From contig NZ_CP019082.1 of the NCBI RefSeq assembly GCF_001956985.1, forward strand, positions 3,658,001 to 3,722,000: 64,000 bases of DNA, written 5' to 3'. Positions 49,773 through 59,666 of the stretch are shown piece by piece. The notes beneath the pieces were generated by a model that saw nothing but the letters and a program-made list of their open reading frames with translations, was not told the DNA's origin and ran no database searches. Each line of letters starts with the position of its first letter. Within the stretch, counting starts at the first letter, position 1. The translations under genes and the position numbers were made by a program. Source of the stretch: Paludisphaera borealis. Its GTDB lineage: Bacteria; Planctomycetota; Planctomycetia; Isosphaerales; Isosphaeraceae.

Positions 49773-49805
49773 GTCGGGTTCGCGAAACGAGATGGGCTAA
49801 GATTC

Positions 49806-50573
49806 ATGCTGACTGAACCGCTGACCATACCAGTTTACAATCCCGCCGGCGAGCAGGTGGGTCACGAGACGATCGACCCCGCCGACTTCGGCGGCGAGAT
49901 CAACAAGCAACTGCTCCACGACGTGGTGCTGATGCACTTGGCCGCCCGCCGCGTCGGCACCGTCAACACCCGGGGCCGCTCCGACGTCGCCGGCTCGGGC
50001 AAGAAGCTGTTCCGCCAGAAGGGGACCGGCAACGCCCGTGCGGGTGCCAAGCGGACGCACAAGCGGAAGGGGGGCGGCGCCGCCTTCGCCCGCCGCAACC
50101 GCGACTACCGCTACAGCCTGCCCAAGCAGGCCGTCCGGTCGGCCATCCGCATGGCGCTGCTGTCGAAGTTCGAGGACAAGCAGGTCCTGATCCTCGACGG
50201 CCTGAGCCTGGACGCCCCCAAGACCCAGCAGGTCGCCCGGGCCCTCAAGGCGATCCGCCGCCCCGACATCACCGAGACCGAGGCCGCCGAAGTCGTCGGC
50301 GAGACCAAGGCGCAGGCGGCCCGCCGCACGCTCCACGGCCGCACGGTGCTGATCGGCCTGCCCGACAACAACCCGGTCCTCTACCGCAGCGCCCGCAACA
50401 TCGAGGGCGTCGAAGTGGCGCCGGTGGGCGAGTTCAACACCTACGACGTCCTCAAGCAGCGTTACCTGGTGCTCACCCGCGAGGCGCTCGCGACCCTCAA
50501 GGAACGCGTCAAGACCAAGCCGGCCCGCCGCCGCGAAAAGCCGGCCCTCGAAGCCGCCGGAACGGAGAGCTGA
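49806..50573 (+). CDS. rplD: Ribosomal protein L4 (uL4)
   Basis: A 255-residue protein; most L4 proteins are about 205, and the extra length is a basic tail plus small insertions. GTVNTRGRSDVAGSGKKLFR and QKGTGNARAGAKRTHKRKGG form the loop lining the exit tunnel. In several bacteria L4 represses its own operon; the leader before rplC would be a possible target (inference). It precedes rplW by 7 nt. Confidence 0.97.
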   Translation: MLTEPLTIPVYNPAGEQVGHETIDPADFGGEINKQLLHDVVLMHLAARRVGTVNTRGRSDVAGSGKKLFRQKGTGNARAGAKRTHKRKGGGAAFARRNRDYRYSLPKQAVRSAIRMALLSKFEDKQVLILDGLSLDAPKTQQVARALKAIRRPDITETEAAEVVGETKAQAARRTLHGRTVLIGLPDNNPVLYRSARNIEGVEVAPVGEFNTYDVLKQRYLVLTREALATLKERVKTKPARRREKPALEAAGTES

Positions 50574-50580
50574 GAAAACC

Positions 50581-50907
50581 ATGGTGACCCTCCGCCGTCC
50601 CCCGAGATACACGCGATCCGGCCCCGTCCTCGAACCCTACCAGGTGGTCGTCCGCCCGCTCATCACCGAGAAGGCGACCCACCTGTCGGAACGGCACAAC
50701 GCCTACACGTTCGAGGTCAACCCGCTCGCCAACAAGACCGAGATCAAGCAGGCCGTCGAAATCCTGTTCAACGTCAAGGTGGTCGACGTCCGCGTCCAGA
50801 ACCGCCGCGGCAAGCTCCGCCGCCACCGCCTCAAGGTGGGCCGGATGCGGAACTGGAAGAAGGCGGTCGTCGCGCTCCACGACGAGTACCGGATCGACTT
50901 CTATTGA
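50581..50907 (+). CDS. rplW: Ribosomal protein L23 (uL23)
   Basis: A 108-residue exit-site protein and docking point for trigger factor and SRP. YQVVVRPLITEKATHLSERH and TFEVNPLANKTEIKQAVEIL are diagnostic, and an RRGKLRRHRLKVGRM segment contacts rRNA. The first 15 residues form an extra arginine-rich start. Only 7 nt separates it from rplD. Confidence 0.98.
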   Translation: MVTLRRPPRYTRSGPVLEPYQVVVRPLITEKATHLSERHNAYTFEVNPLANKTEIKQAVEILFNVKVVDVRVQNRRGKLRRHRLKVGRMRNWKKAVVALHDEYRIDFY

Positions 50908-51037
50908 CCCAAGCGGACGTCCGCGTCCCCCGGCCGTCGTCGAGTGGTCGGAAGTTCGTCCCAGGTGAAGGAAACGAGTGAATCGCCCGCGGCGGGCCCC
51001 CAAGCCGCCGCCGACCACTCTTCAGAGGAATTCAGCG

Positions 51038-51895
51038 ATGGGCATTCGCGTCTACAAGCCGACCAGTCCGGGCCGCCGCAACGCGTCGGTCAGCGACTTC
51101 TCGGAGCTGACCGACAAGAACAAGAAGCCGGAAAAGTCGCTCACCGAGCCGCTCAGGAGAACGGGCGGCCGGAACAACCAGGGCGTCATCACCGTGCGGC
51201 ACCGCGGCGGCGGCCACAAGCGGATGTACCGGGTCATCGACTTCCGTCGCAACGACCACGACGGCGTCCCGGCCCAGGTCACGCACATCGAGTACGACCC
51301 CAACCGGTCGGCCCGGATCGCCCTGATCGTCTACCCCGACGGCCAGAAGCGGTACATCCTGGCGCCCGAGGGGTTAAAGGCCGGCATGACCGTGAACTCC
51401 GGGCCCGACGCCGAGCCCAAGGTGGGCAACTGCCTGCCGCTCAGCCGGATTCCGACCGGTCAGAGCATCCACAACATCGAAATGCAGCCGGGCGCCGGCG
51501 GCAAGATCTGCCGGTCGGCCGGAGTCGGCGCCACCCTCACCGCCCGTGAAGGGACGTGGGCCCAGCTCACCCTCCCCTCGGGCGAGGTCCGGCGGATTCC
51601 GTCGACCTGCCGGGCGACGATCGGCATGGTCGGCAACTCCGACCACATGAACGTCAAGCTCGGCAAGGCCGGCCGGTCGAGGTGGCTGGGACGTCGTCCG
51701 TCCGTCCGCGGCATGGCGATGAACCCGGTCGACCACCCGATGGGGGGTGGCGAAGGGCGTTCCAAGGGGCACACCCCGCAGTCGCCGACCGGCGTGCTGG
51801 CCAAGGGGGGCAAGACCCGCCGCCGCCGCAAGCCGTCGAACAAGGCGATCATCCGCCGCCGCGTCAGCGTCCGCTACGGGCAGCTCAAAGTCTAG
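51038..51895 (+). CDS. rplB: Ribosomal protein L2 (uL2)
   Basis: A 285-residue protein essential for peptidyl transfer and subunit joining. It starts [39 protein letters not shown] and the conserved C-terminal [20 protein letters not shown] (with the key histidine) are present. ATG at 51038 with AGAGGAA upstream. Confidence 0.98.
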   Translation: MGIRVYKPTSPGRRNASVSDFSELTDKNKKPEKSLTEPLRRTGGRNNQGVITVRHRGGGHKRMYRVIDFRRNDHDGVPAQVTHIEYDPNRSARIALIVYPDGQKRYILAPEGLKAGMTVNSGPDAEPKVGNCLPLSRIPTGQSIHNIEMQPGAGGKICRSAGVGATLTAREGTWAQLTLPSGEVRRIPSTCRATIGMVGNSDHMNVKLGKAGRSRWLGRRPSVRGMAMNPVDHPMGGGEGRSKGHTPQSPTGVLAKGGKTRRRRKPSNKAIIRRRVSVRYGQLKV

Positions 51896-51991
51896 TCGAA
51901 CCACGCAGTCGAGTCCGAGGCCGCGGGGCCGGCGGACTTGGGGACGAGTCACCGACCACCAGGCGTCGTATTCTATCAGGAAGCCGTATTC

Positions 51992-52273
51992 ATGGGACGT
52001 TCGCTCAAGAAGGGCCCCTACGTCGTCGACCGGCTGCTCGAAAAGGCCGTCAGGGCCGACGCGAGCGGCAGCCGCGACCCGATCAAGACCTGGGCCCGAG
52101 CCTGCACCATCGTTCCCGAGTTCATCGGGAAGAACTTCGCGATCCACAACGGTCGCAACTTCATCAAGCTGTACGTCACCGAGGACATGGTCGGGCACAA
52201 GCTCGGCGAATTCGCGCCGACGCGGACGTTCCGGTCCCATGGCGGCAAGGCCGCCAAGGGCGCGAAGAGATAA
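51992..52273 (+). CDS. rpsS: Ribosomal protein S19 (uS19)
   Basis: A 93-residue head protein contacting S13 and t[22 protein letters not shown] and [20 protein letters not shown] are diagnostic. The ATG at 51992 is chosen because upstream in-frame sequence is not conserved. A hairpin with a GTAA loop follows at 52299. Confidence 0.98.
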   Translation: MGRSLKKGPYVVDRLLEKAVRADASGSRDPIKTWARACTIVPEFIGKNFAIHNGRNFIKLYVTEDMVGHKLGEFAPTRTFRSHGGKAAKGAKR

Positions 52274-52298
52274 GCCGCCCCGGCGGTCCGGACCGGCG

Positions 52299-52318
52299 CC
52301 CTCGGTGTAAACCGAGGG
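52299..52318 (+). other. Small hairpin between rpsS and rplV
   Basis: CCCTCGGT (52299-52306) pairs with ACCGAGGG (52311-52318) around a GTAA tetraloop. A T-rich segment (TTGCTTTTACTG) follows about 25 nt later, not adjacent, so it is more likely a processing or pausing element than a terminator. Confidence 0.55.
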
Positions 52319-52432
52319 GTCGCCGCGCGGCCGCCGCCGTCTAGTTGCTTTTACTGAGTCGTTCGGGAGCGAGGCGATCCTCGAAACGAACCGATCGGCC
52401 TTCCCCAAGCGGAATTCAACGAGACTCTGGTC

Positions 52433-52801
52433 ATGAGCACCATCACCGAATACACGGCCAGTCATCGCTTCGCCCGGATCTCGGTGCGCAAGGTCCGGCC
52501 CTTGCTCGATTTGATCCGCGGCAAGTACGCCGACGACGCCATCGACATCCTCAAGTACATGCCCCACCGGGGCGCCCGGATGATCGAGCAGGTCCTCAAG
52601 AGCGCCATGGCCAACGCCGAGGACCGGGGGGTCCGCAATGCGGGCGACCTGGTCGTCACCGACGCCCGAGGCGACGGCGGCCCGATGTTCAAGCGGCTGA
52701 TGCCGCGGGCCCGCGGCATGGCCTACATGATCCGCCGCCGCAGCGCCCACATCGTGATCGGCCTCGAAGACTTCGCCGCCAAGGCCGGCGACGAAGAGTG
52801 A
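52433..52801 (+). CDS. rplV: Ribosomal protein L22 (uL22)
   Basis: A 122-residue exit-tunnel protein with ASHRFARISVRKVRPLLDLI and the tunnel hairpin around GGPMFKRLMPRARGMAYMIR. The hairpin region is where macrolide-resistance changes occur in other bacteria; nothing odd is seen. Upstream lies a 160-nt gap with a small hairpin. Confidence 0.97.
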   Translation: MSTITEYTASHRFARISVRKVRPLLDLIRGKYADDAIDILKYMPHRGARMIEQVLKSAMANAEDRGVRNAGDLVVTDARGDGGPMFKRLMPRARGMAYMIRRRSAHIVIGLEDFAAKAGDEE

Positions 52802-52887
52802 ACGCGGCCCCCGGGCGGCGTAGACCCAAAACATAAAGACGAGAGGACGAGCAAATGCGATCCCAACTTGGCGAGGGACGGTGAGTC

Positions 52888-53589
52888 ATGGGCCAGAAGG
52901 TGCGACCGACTGGGTTCCGCGTGGGAATCATGGAAGACTGGCGGAGCCGCTGGTACGCTTCCAAGCATGAGTTCGCCGACCTCCTGGTCGAGGACTTCAA
53001 GATCCGGAAGTTCATCAAGAACAAGTACGGATTCGCCGGCATTCCCAAGATCGAGATCGAGCGGACCCGCGACGCCGTGACCGTCCTCTTGTTCACCGCA
53101 CGGCCGGGCGTCGTGATCGGTCGCAAAGGGGCCGAGGTCGAGAAGCTCCAAGAGGAGCTGCAGAACCTCACCGGGCGGCGGATCGAGATCAAGATCGTGG
53201 AAGTGGCCCGCCCCGAGATCGACGCACAGCTGATCAGCGAAGACATCGCCGAACAGCTCCAGAAGCGGTCGAGCTTCCGGCGGACGATCAAGCGGGCCCT
53301 CGAACAGACGATGGACGGCGGCGCCAAGGGCGTCAAGGTTCAACTCTCCGGACGACTCGGCGGCGCTGAGATGTCCCGGACCGAGGCCGCGGCCCAGGGG
53401 TCGGTTCCCCTGAGCACGCTCCGAGCCCGGATCGATTACGGTTTCGCCGAGGCCAAGACGGCGCAGGGCCACATCGGCGTCAAGGTATGGGTCAACCAGG
53501 GCGACTATTTGAAGACGGAGGCTGTCGATGGCGCTGATGCCCAAGCGAGTAAAGTTTCGAAAAATCCAAAAAGGCCGCGTAAAAGGTAA
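52888..53589 (+). CDS. rpsC: Ribosomal protein S3 (uS3)
   Basis: A 233-residue mRNA-entry protein with a KH domain: [20 protein letters not shown] at the start, [19 protein letters not shown] as the KH GXXG loop, and [20 protein letters not shown] late. Its last 20 codons overlap rplP in another frame (62 nt), so the tail [20 protein letters not shown] is constrained by the start of L16. Confidence 0.98.
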   Translation: MGQKVRPTGFRVGIMEDWRSRWYASKHEFADLLVEDFKIRKFIKNKYGFAGIPKIEIERTRDAVTVLLFTARPGVVIGRKGAEVEKLQEELQNLTGRRIEIKIVEVARPEIDAQLISEDIAEQLQKRSSFRRTIKRALEQTMDGGAKGVKVQLSGRLGGAEMSRTEAAAQGSVPLSTLRARIDYGFAEAKTAQGHIGVKVWVNQGDYLKTEAVDGADAQASKVSKNPKRPRKR

Positions 53590-53947
53590 TGCGACCCGGG
53601 GCAACTTCGTGGCCTTCGGCGAGTACGGCATCCAGGCCCTCGAACCGGGTCGGATCAGCGCCCAGACCATCGAGGCCGGCCGCGTGGTCGCCAGCCAGGC
53701 GGTCAAGGGAGGGGGCAAGCTCTACATCCGGATCTTCCCCCAGAAGAGCGTGACCTCGATCCCCGCCGAAACCCGAATGGGCAAGGGCAAGGGGGAAATC
53801 GATTACTGGGCGGCCGTGGTCAAGCCGGGGACCATCCTCTACGAGATCAGCGGCCTCTCCGAAGAGGCGGCCCGCGCCGCCTTCGCCCGCGTGTCCCACA
53901 AGATGCCGGTCACCTGCCGCTTCGTCGGCCGCCGGCCCACGATCTGA
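53528..53947 (+). CDS. rplP: Ribosomal protein L16 (uL16)
   Basis: A 139-residue protein near the A- and P-site tRNAs. [20 protein letters not shown] and [20 protein letters not shown] are diagnostic. ATG at 53528 with GGAGG 6 nt upstream; an in-frame ATG three codons later is possible. It begins 62 nt before the end of rpsC, an unusually deep overlap for two ribosomal proteins. Confidence 0.97.
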   Translation: MALMPKRVKFRKIQKGRVKGNATRGNFVAFGEYGIQALEPGRISAQTIEAGRVVASQAVKGGGKLYIRIFPQKSVTSIPAETRMGKGKGEIDYWAAVVKPGTILYEISGLSEEAARAAFARVSHKMPVTCRFVGRRPTI

Positions 53948-54027
53948 GCCGAAAGACGACCCGACGAGACGAACCGGCCGGGGGCCCCGCGCGGGCCAGA
54001 TGACCGCCGCAAGGAAATGGAAAGACC

Positions 54028-54276
54028 ATGAGCAAGGCCTCCGAACTCCGCGACCACTCCGACGATCAGCTCGAACTCCAGCTCAAGGACGTCCAGAACA
54101 ACCTGTTCCGGCTCCGACTCCAGAGCGAGACCGAGCGGCTCGAGGCGCCCAGCGAAATCATCAAGGCCAAGCGCGAGATCGCCCGGATCAAGACGGTCCT
54201 CCGGCTCCGGGCCATCGACCGCGAGAAGGCGGCCGCCGCCGAAGCCGAGGCCGCGGCCCCGGCCGCCGCCGTCTGA
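54028..54276 (+). CDS. rpmC: Ribosomal protein L29 (uL29)
   Basis: An 82-residue two-helix protein at the exit site. KASELRDHSDDQLELQLKDV and IIKAKREIARIKTVLRLRA are diagnostic. An alanine-rich tail (EAEAAAPAAAV) makes it somewhat longer than the usual 60-70 residues. Confidence 0.97.
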   Translation: MSKASELRDHSDDQLELQLKDVQNNLFRLRLQSETERLEAPSEIIKAKREIARIKTVLRLRAIDREKAAAAEAEAAAPAAAV

Positions 54277-54344
54277 TCGAGCGGCGGGCGGCGCCCCGGC
54301 CGCTCGATTCCCCCACAGACCTCCCTTTATCCGAAGTCAGCACG

Positions 54345-54680
54345 ATGAGCCAATCCAGCGCAACGAATCCGACGACCACCCGCGGCAGCCGCAAGACGGA
54401 AATCGGCGTGGTGGCGTCCGACAAGATGAATAAGACCCGGCGAATCGTCGTCGAGCGGCTCGTGCCGCACCCGAAGTACGGCAAGATGATGCGCCGGCGG
54501 ACCGTTTGCCACACCCACGACGAGGCCAACGTGTCCCACGTCGGCGACACCGTCGAAATCATGGAAACCCGCCCGCTGTCCAAGCTCAAGCGGTGGCGGC
54601 TGGTCCGGATCGTCCGCAAGGGCGCCCAGCAGGCCCTCGCCGGCGAAGGCGAAGGCGTGAAGCCGACCGTCGCCTCCTGA
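54345..54680 (+). CDS. rpsQ: Ribosomal protein S17 (uS17)
   Basis: A 111-residue 16S rRNA-binding protein. GVVASDKMNKTRRIVVERLV and GDTVEIMETRPLSKLKRWRL are diagnostic. It has an N-terminal Ser/Thr extension of about 18 residues and a C-terminal Ala/Gly tail beyond the usual 85 residues. Confidence 0.96.
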   Translation: MSQSSATNPTTTRGSRKTEIGVVASDKMNKTRRIVVERLVPHPKYGKMMRRRTVCHTHDEANVSHVGDTVEIMETRPLSKLKRWRLVRIVRKGAQQALAGEGEGVKPTVAS

Positions 54681-54820
54681 ACCCCGGCCCGACGGCCGCT
54701 CGCGGCCCGTCCCCCCGCTCGACCCGACGCCCCGAACCAACGATCGACCGTCCCTGAAGCATCCGCCGGCCGCCCCACTGACGGGCCGCCGGCGGCGACG
54801 AACCAAAGGTCTCTTGTCCC

Positions 54821-55201
54821 ATGATCCAGATGCAGACCCGGCTCGACGTGGCCGACAACACCGGCGCCAAGGAAGTGATGTGCATCAAGGTCCTCGGCGG
54901 CAGCGCGTCGAAGTATAAGAGGCGCACGGCCGGGATCGGCGACACCATCATCGCCAGCGTCAAGAAGGCCTCCTCGGGCGGCGACGTCAAGGCCGGCGAC
55001 GTGGTCCGCTGCGTCATCGTCCGCACCCGCAACCAGGCCCGCCGCGCCGACGGCTCGTACGTCAAGTTCGACCGCAACGCCGTCGTCCTGATCGACAACG
55101 ATCGGAACCCCCGCGGCACGCGGATCTTCGGCGCCATCGCCCGGGAACTGCGCGAACGCCAGTTCATGAAGATCATCAGCCTGGCCTCCGAGGTGGTCTG
55201 A
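54821..55201 (+). CDS. rplN: Ribosomal protein L14 (uL14)
   Basis: A 126-residue intersubunit-bridge protein. [40 protein letters not shown] and [15 protein letters not shown] are diagnostic. It begins 140 nt after rpsQ. Confidence 0.98.
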   Translation: MIQMQTRLDVADNTGAKEVMCIKVLGGSASKYKRRTAGIGDTIIASVKKASSGGDVKAGDVVRCVIVRTRNQARRADGSYVKFDRNAVVLIDNDRNPRGTRIFGAIARELRERQFMKIISLASEVV

Positions 55202-55279
55202 CGACCGCTCCGGACCGTGCCGTGCCCGAGGACCCGACGACTCCCCCGACTCCCGACGCGACGTTGAAGTGAGAGAACC

Positions 55280-55663
55280 ATGCATATTCGTAAAGACGAC
55301 CAGGTCGAAGTAATCGCCGGCGACGACAAGGGGACCAGCACCGATCGCCGGATCGCCAAGGTGCTCCGGGCGCTCCCCTCGCGGAACAAGATCGTCGTCG
55401 AGGGGGTCAACCGGGTCTACAAGCACATGAAGCCGAGCCAGAAGAACCCCCAGGGAGGTCGGCTCTCCAAGGAGATGCCGATCGACGTCTCGAACGTCCT
55501 CCTGTACTGCGCCAAGTGCACCAAGGGGGTGCGCATCGGCTCGCGGTTCACGGCCGACGGTCAGAAGGAACGCTGCTGCAAGAAGTGCGGCGCGTCGCTG
55601 GGCCCGATCGGCCCTCGCAAGCCGTCGCACGCCGGCGCCGCCGGGGCCGCCGCGAACCGTTGA
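55280..55663 (+). CDS. rplX: Ribosomal protein L24 (uL24), zinc-binding form
   Basis: A 127-residue assembly-initiator protein. The KOW motif is around RKDDQVEVIAGDDKGTSTDR, and PSQKNPQGGRLSKEMPIDVS follows. The C-terminus holds CAKC ... CCKKCG, a likely zinc ribbon as in many L24 proteins, and ends in an Ala/Gly tail. GTSTD replaces the common GK..G phrase after the KOW core. Confidence 0.97.
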   Translation: MHIRKDDQVEVIAGDDKGTSTDRRIAKVLRALPSRNKIVVEGVNRVYKHMKPSQKNPQGGRLSKEMPIDVSNVLLYCAKCTKGVRIGSRFTADGQKERCCKKCGASLGPIGPRKPSHAGAAGAAANR

Positions 55664-55748
55664 TCATCCACCACCGCCGCTCGAAGCTCGTCGCCCCGCA
55701 GCGCCGGAGACCGCGACTCGACGCCGATCGACACTGAAGGAAACCGGT

Positions 55749-56324
55749 ATGGCTCGTCTGCAAGAACTGTACAAGAACGAGATCGTCAAGGCGGTCGCCG
55801 CCAAGTTCAACCTCGACAATCCGATGGCGATCCCCAAGATCGACAAGATCGTCATCAACATGGGCGTCGGCAAGGCGACCCAGGACAAAACCATCCTGGA
55901 TTCGGCCATCGACGCCCTCGCCAAGATCAGCGGCCAGCGGCCCGCCACGACCAAGGCCAAGACCTCGGTCTCCGGCTTCCGGCTCCGCGAGGGCAACGAC
56001 ATCGGCTGCAAGGTGACGCTCCGCGGCAAGCGGATGTACGAGTTCCTCGACCGCCTGGTGTCGATCGCCCTGCCTCGTATCCGCGACTTCCGCGGCGTCA
56101 ACCCCAACAGCTTCGACGGCCACGGCAACTACAGCCTGGGCCTCGCCGAGCAGGTCGTCTTCCCCGAGATCGACGCCGACAAGATGCAGCACACCCACGG
56201 CATGGACGTGACCATCGTCACGACCGCCAAGAGCGACGACCAGGCGCGGGAACTGCTCCGCCTGTTCGGCGTTCCGTTCCGCCTGGCCGGCGCCGCCGGC
56301 GGCCGCGACATGGGCGACAATTGA
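55749..56324 (+). CDS. rplE: Ribosomal protein L5 (uL5)
   Basis: A 191-residue 5S rRNA-binding protein. MARLQELYKNEIVKAVAAKF, NMGVGKATQDKTILDSAID and DFRGVNPNSFDGHGNYSLG are diagnostic. The last Ala/Gly-rich residues (AAGGRDMGDN) are outside the usual fold. Confidence 0.98.
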   Translation: MARLQELYKNEIVKAVAAKFNLDNPMAIPKIDKIVINMGVGKATQDKTILDSAIDALAKISGQRPATTKAKTSVSGFRLREGNDIGCKVTLRGKRMYEFLDRLVSIALPRIRDFRGVNPNSFDGHGNYSLGLAEQVVFPEIDADKMQHTHGMDVTIVTTAKSDDQARELLRLFGVPFRLAGAAGGRDMGDN

Positions 56325-56432
56325 TCCACGGCGAGCCGCTCGTCGGCTCGCCCGCACGACCTCTATTGATTCCACGCGAACTGTCCGGACGCCTCGCGGC
56401 GTTCATTTTCCATCGGTCCTGGAAGGTTGAGA

Positions 56433-56618
56433 ATGTCGACCAAGGCCCAGAAGATCAAATCGGAGACGCCCCGCAAGTTCGCCGTGCAGCACCGTAATCG
56501 GTGCCGGCTCTGCGGACGTCCCCGCGCCTATTACCGCAAGTTCGGCGTCTGCCGGATCTGCTTCCGGAACCTGGCCAGCCGCGGCCTGATTCCGGGAGTC
56601 AAGAAGGCGAGCTGGTAG
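56433..56618 (+). CDS. rpsN: Ribosomal protein S14 (uS14), type Z
   Basis: A 61-residue zinc-binding S14. The four ligands are in [20 protein letters not shown], and [18 protein letters not shown] is the canonical end. The ATG at 56433 gives the standard 61-residue form; the TTG two codons earlier is unlikely. Confidence 0.97.
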   Translation: MSTKAQKIKSETPRKFAVQHRNRCRLCGRPRAYYRKFGVCRICFRNLASRGLIPGVKKASW

Positions 56619-56814
56619 GGAGGCCCGTCGCCCCCGATCGCTGCAGGACCTCGGCGCGCCGAGGCCGACCCGAACACCCCGCATTCCGTATTCAAAAGCG
56701 CCCGACAGAGTCGCTCCGCCGCGCCGACGCGACGGCCTGCAAAGCCCCACCGGGGACGCCCCCGCGAGCAGGCCCCGCGCGTTACCCGCGACGGATTAGG
56801 AAGGCTTCACCGCC

Positions 56815-57210
56815 ATGATGACCGACCCCATCGCTGATATGCTGACCCGGATCCGAAACGGCGTCCGGATCGAGCGCACGTCCCTCGACATGCCCGCATC
56901 GAACATGCGGCGGGGGATCGCCCAGGTCCTCAAGGACGAAGGCTACATCTGGGACTTCGAGGAGATCGAGACGGTCCCCGCCAAGACCCTCCGGCTGCAC
57001 ATGAAGTACGGCCCCAACGGCGAGCGGCTGATCACCAAAATCGACCGGATCAGCAAGCCGGGCCGCCGGGTCTACCGCGGCTACAAGGAGCTCAAGCCGG
57101 TTCTGGGCGGCATGGGGATCCAGATCCTCAGCACCCCCCGGGGGATCGTCAGCGACCGCCGCGCCCGCACCGAGAAGGTCGGCGGCGAGGTCCTGGCCTT
57201 GATCTACTGA
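56815..57210 (+). CDS. rpsH: Ribosomal protein S8 (uS8)
   Basis: A 131-residue central-domain protein. MTDPIADMLTRIRNGVRIER and GIQILSTPRGIVSDRRAR are diagnostic. Two consecutive ATG codons (56815 and 56818) start it. In E. coli S8 controls the spc operon; the 196-nt gap upstream is larger than average, but no matching site is recognised. Confidence 0.98.
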   Translation: MMTDPIADMLTRIRNGVRIERTSLDMPASNMRRGIAQVLKDEGYIWDFEEIETVPAKTLRLHMKYGPNGERLITKIDRISKPGRRVYRGYKELKPVLGGMGIQILSTPRGIVSDRRARTEKVGGEVLALIY

Positions 57211-57280
57211 GCCCTCCTCCGGCTCGTCCAGAACGCCTACTCGAATCGGGTCCACTTAATAAGCAGAGGAAGACGGAGTC

Positions 57281-57832
57281 ATGTCGCGAATCGGTCGAAA
57301 GCCGGTCGTCGTCCCGGCCAGCGTGAAAGTCGCGATCGCCGACTCGACCATCGAGGTCGAGGGGCCCAAGGGCAAGCTCAGCTTGGCGCACCGCCCCGAG
57401 ATCGCCGTGGCCTACGACGAGGCCAAGAAGGAAATCGCGGTCACCCGCCAGGACGACGAACGGCAAAGCCGGGCGCTCCACGGGTTGACCCGGAGTCTGG
57501 TCGCCAACATGGTCGAAGGCGTGTCCGTCGGCTACACCCGGAAGCTCGAGATCGTCGGCGTCGGCTACCAGGCGCAGCTCAAGAAGGCGAACACCATCGC
57601 GCTTCAGGTCGGGTTCGCCAACCAGATCGTGCTGGAGGCCCCCGCCGGGGTTTCGGTGGCGATCCCCGACCCGACCCACATCACGATCACCGGGGCCGAC
57701 AAGCAGGCCGTCGGCCAGTTCGCCGCCAACGTCCGGATGGTCCGCCCCCCCGAGCCGTACAAGGGCAAGGGCATCCGCTACGAGGGCGAAGCCGTCCGCC
57801 GCAAGGCCGGCAAGGCGTTCGGCTCGAAGTAA
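57281..57832 (+). CDS. rplF: Ribosomal protein L6 (uL6)
   Basis: A 183-residue factor-binding-site protein with two similar domains. MSRIGRKPVVVPASVKVAIA, GVGYQAQLKKANTIALQVGF and PEPYKGKGIRYEGEAVRRKA are diagnostic. Confidence 0.98.
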   Translation: MSRIGRKPVVVPASVKVAIADSTIEVEGPKGKLSLAHRPEIAVAYDEAKKEIAVTRQDDERQSRALHGLTRSLVANMVEGVSVGYTRKLEIVGVGYQAQLKKANTIALQVGFANQIVLEAPAGVSVAIPDPTHITITGADKQAVGQFAANVRMVRPPEPYKGKGIRYEGEAVRRKAGKAFGSK

Positions 57833-57929
57833 CCGTATCCCCCTCGGCCCCCGGACCCGGCTTGCGTCCGGTGGGCCTGAGTGCGAGCCGCAAGTCGCAC
57901 CGATTCACTGATTTGTCGAGGATCGTTCC

Positions 57930-58307
57930 GTGGACACCGCCAATCACCACCTGCTGGTTCAAACGCGTCGCTTGCGCCGCCAGCGCCGGATTCGCAAGCG
58001 GCTCAACGGGACGCCCGAGCGTCCCCGGCTGGCCGTCTTCCGCAGCTCGAAGCACATCTACGCCCAGGTGATCAACGACGAAGGGGGCGCGACCCTGGTC
58101 TCGGCCAGCACCGTCGACCCCGAAGTCCGCGCCGAGGTGAAGTACGGCGGCAACAAGGTCGCCGCCGCCGCGGTCGGCAAGCTGATCGCCGAGCGCGCCA
58201 AGAAGGCGGGCATTGACAAGATTTGCTTCGACCGCCGAAGCTACAAGTATCACGGGCGAGTCGAAGCCCTCGCCCAGGCCGCCCGCGACGGCGGTCTCCT
58301 GTTCTGA
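57930..58307 (+). CDS. rplR: Ribosomal protein L18 (uL18)
   Basis: A 125-residue 5S rRNA-binding protein. [20 protein letters not shown] and the end [20 protein letters not shown] with DGGLLF are diagnostic. Starts at a GTG (57930). Confidence 0.98.
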   Translation: MDTANHHLLVQTRRLRRQRRIRKRLNGTPERPRLAVFRSSKHIYAQVINDEGGATLVSASTVDPEVRAEVKYGGNKVAAAAVGKLIAERAKKAGIDKICFDRRSYKYHGRVEALAQAARDGGLLF

Positions 58308-58455
58308 CGACCTCGCCCCGCCCGGGGCGGCGCGACGATCGCAACCACGGCGGGACGGGCCGAGAGCCGCGTCGCCGGTCGAACCCGCGAACCCACGCTT
58401 ACACTCGAATTTGAAGTCTTCAACGGCTCTCGATGGTATTGGAAGGAGATCCTCA

Positions 58456-58947
58456 GTGTCATCCGACTCACGAGATCGCGACCGCGGCGAATGGGTTGAG
58501 AGCGTCGTCTCGATCCGGCGGTGCGCGGCAGTCGTCAAGGGCGGCCGCCGCTTCAGCTTCAATGCGCTCGTCGTGGTCGGCAACGGCCGCGGGCAAGTGA
58601 GCTGGGGCTACGGCAAAGCCAACGAAGTCCCCCCCGCCGTCGAGAAGGGGGTCAAGGACGCCCACAAGCAGATGAAGAAGGTCCAGCTCCGCGGCTCGAC
58701 GATCCCCCACATGGTGATCGGCAAGTTCGGCGCGGCCACCGTGCTCTTGATGCCCGCCAGCCCGGGCACCGGCGTCATCGCCGGCGGCGCCGTCCGCGCG
58801 GTCGTCGAGGCCGCCGGCATCAAGGACGTCCTCACCAAGAGCTTCGGCTCCCCCAACAAACTGAACCTGGTCAAGGCCGCCATCCAGGGCCTGACTCAAC
58901 TCCGGACCAAAGAAGAGATCGCCCGGCTTCGGGGAGTGCAGATCTGA
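58456..58947 (+). CDS. rpsE: Ribosomal protein S5 (uS5)
   Basis: A 163-residue protein at the mRNA entry tunnel and decoding fidelity region. [20 protein letters not shown] and the second half with GFG-type loops such as [20 protein letters not shown] are diagnostic. The GTG at 58456 follows GGAAGGAGA. Stop and the rplO start overlap by one base. Normally rpmD follows rpsE; here it is absent. Confidence 0.97.
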   Translation: MSSDSRDRDRGEWVESVVSIRRCAAVVKGGRRFSFNALVVVGNGRGQVSWGYGKANEVPPAVEKGVKDAHKQMKKVQLRGSTIPHMVIGKFGAATVLLMPASPGTGVIAGGAVRAVVEAAGIKDVLTKSFGSPNKLNLVKAAIQGLTQLRTKEEIARLRGVQI

Positions 58948-59441
58948 TGCAGTTACACGACGTCAGCAAGGGAATCCAGCGCCGCAAGAAGCGGAAGCGG
59001 ATCGGCCGCGGTGTCGGCTCGGGCCACGGCAAGACTTCGAGCAAGGGCCACAAGGGCCACTCGTCGCGCCAGGGCTTCAAGCTCAGCCCGCTGTTCGAAG
59101 GCGGCCAGATGCCGCTGGCCCGCCGCGTCCCCAAGCGGGGATTCGTCAACGGCGCGTTCAAGAAGCACTACGTCATCCTCAACCTCGACGACCTCGAAGC
59201 CGTCTTCACCGAGGCCGGCCTGGTCGACGAGGACGCCTTGCGAGCCAAGGGGCTCGTCAAGGGCTACAACCACGACGGGATCAAGGTCCTGGGCGACGGC
59301 GCGCTCACCAAGGCGCTGGAAGTCCACGCGACCAAGTTCAGCGAGTCGGCCGCCGCCAAGATCCAGGCCGCCGGCGGCAAGGTCGTCGTCGTCGCCTACG
59401 TGAACCAGCGCGGCCCGGCCGCCGCCGCGGCCCGCGCCTGA
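58947..59441 (+). CDS. rplO: Ribosomal protein L15 (uL15)
   Basis: A 164-residue late-assembly protein. GRGVGSGHGKTSSKGHKGHS and PLFEGGQMPLARRVPKRGF are diagnostic. ATG at 58947 overlaps the rpsE stop (TGATG), giving tight coupling where rpmD would normally intervene. Confidence 0.98.
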   Translation: MQLHDVSKGIQRRKKRKRIGRGVGSGHGKTSSKGHKGHSSRQGFKLSPLFEGGQMPLARRVPKRGFVNGAFKKHYVILNLDDLEAVFTEAGLVDEDALRAKGLVKGYNHDGIKVLGDGALTKALEVHATKFSESAAAKIQAAGGKVVVVAYVNQRGPAAAAARA

Positions 59442-59666
59442 TCATCCGACCCAACCCGTTCCGATCCGCGGACCGTTTCGCCGGCTTGCCAGGCGATCGG
59501 CCGCCGGGCGGCGGTCCTATCGAGATAAGGCGTGACCACACGCCGTCGCAGTCCGTTCTCCGCCGCCTCGCCGCGCCCGGCTCGCCGCCGCGAACCGGGC
59601 GCCCAGGCCCGCGGACCTTTTTGATTCGATTCGATCCGACTCACGGCCCAGCGGAGGCGATCGCGC

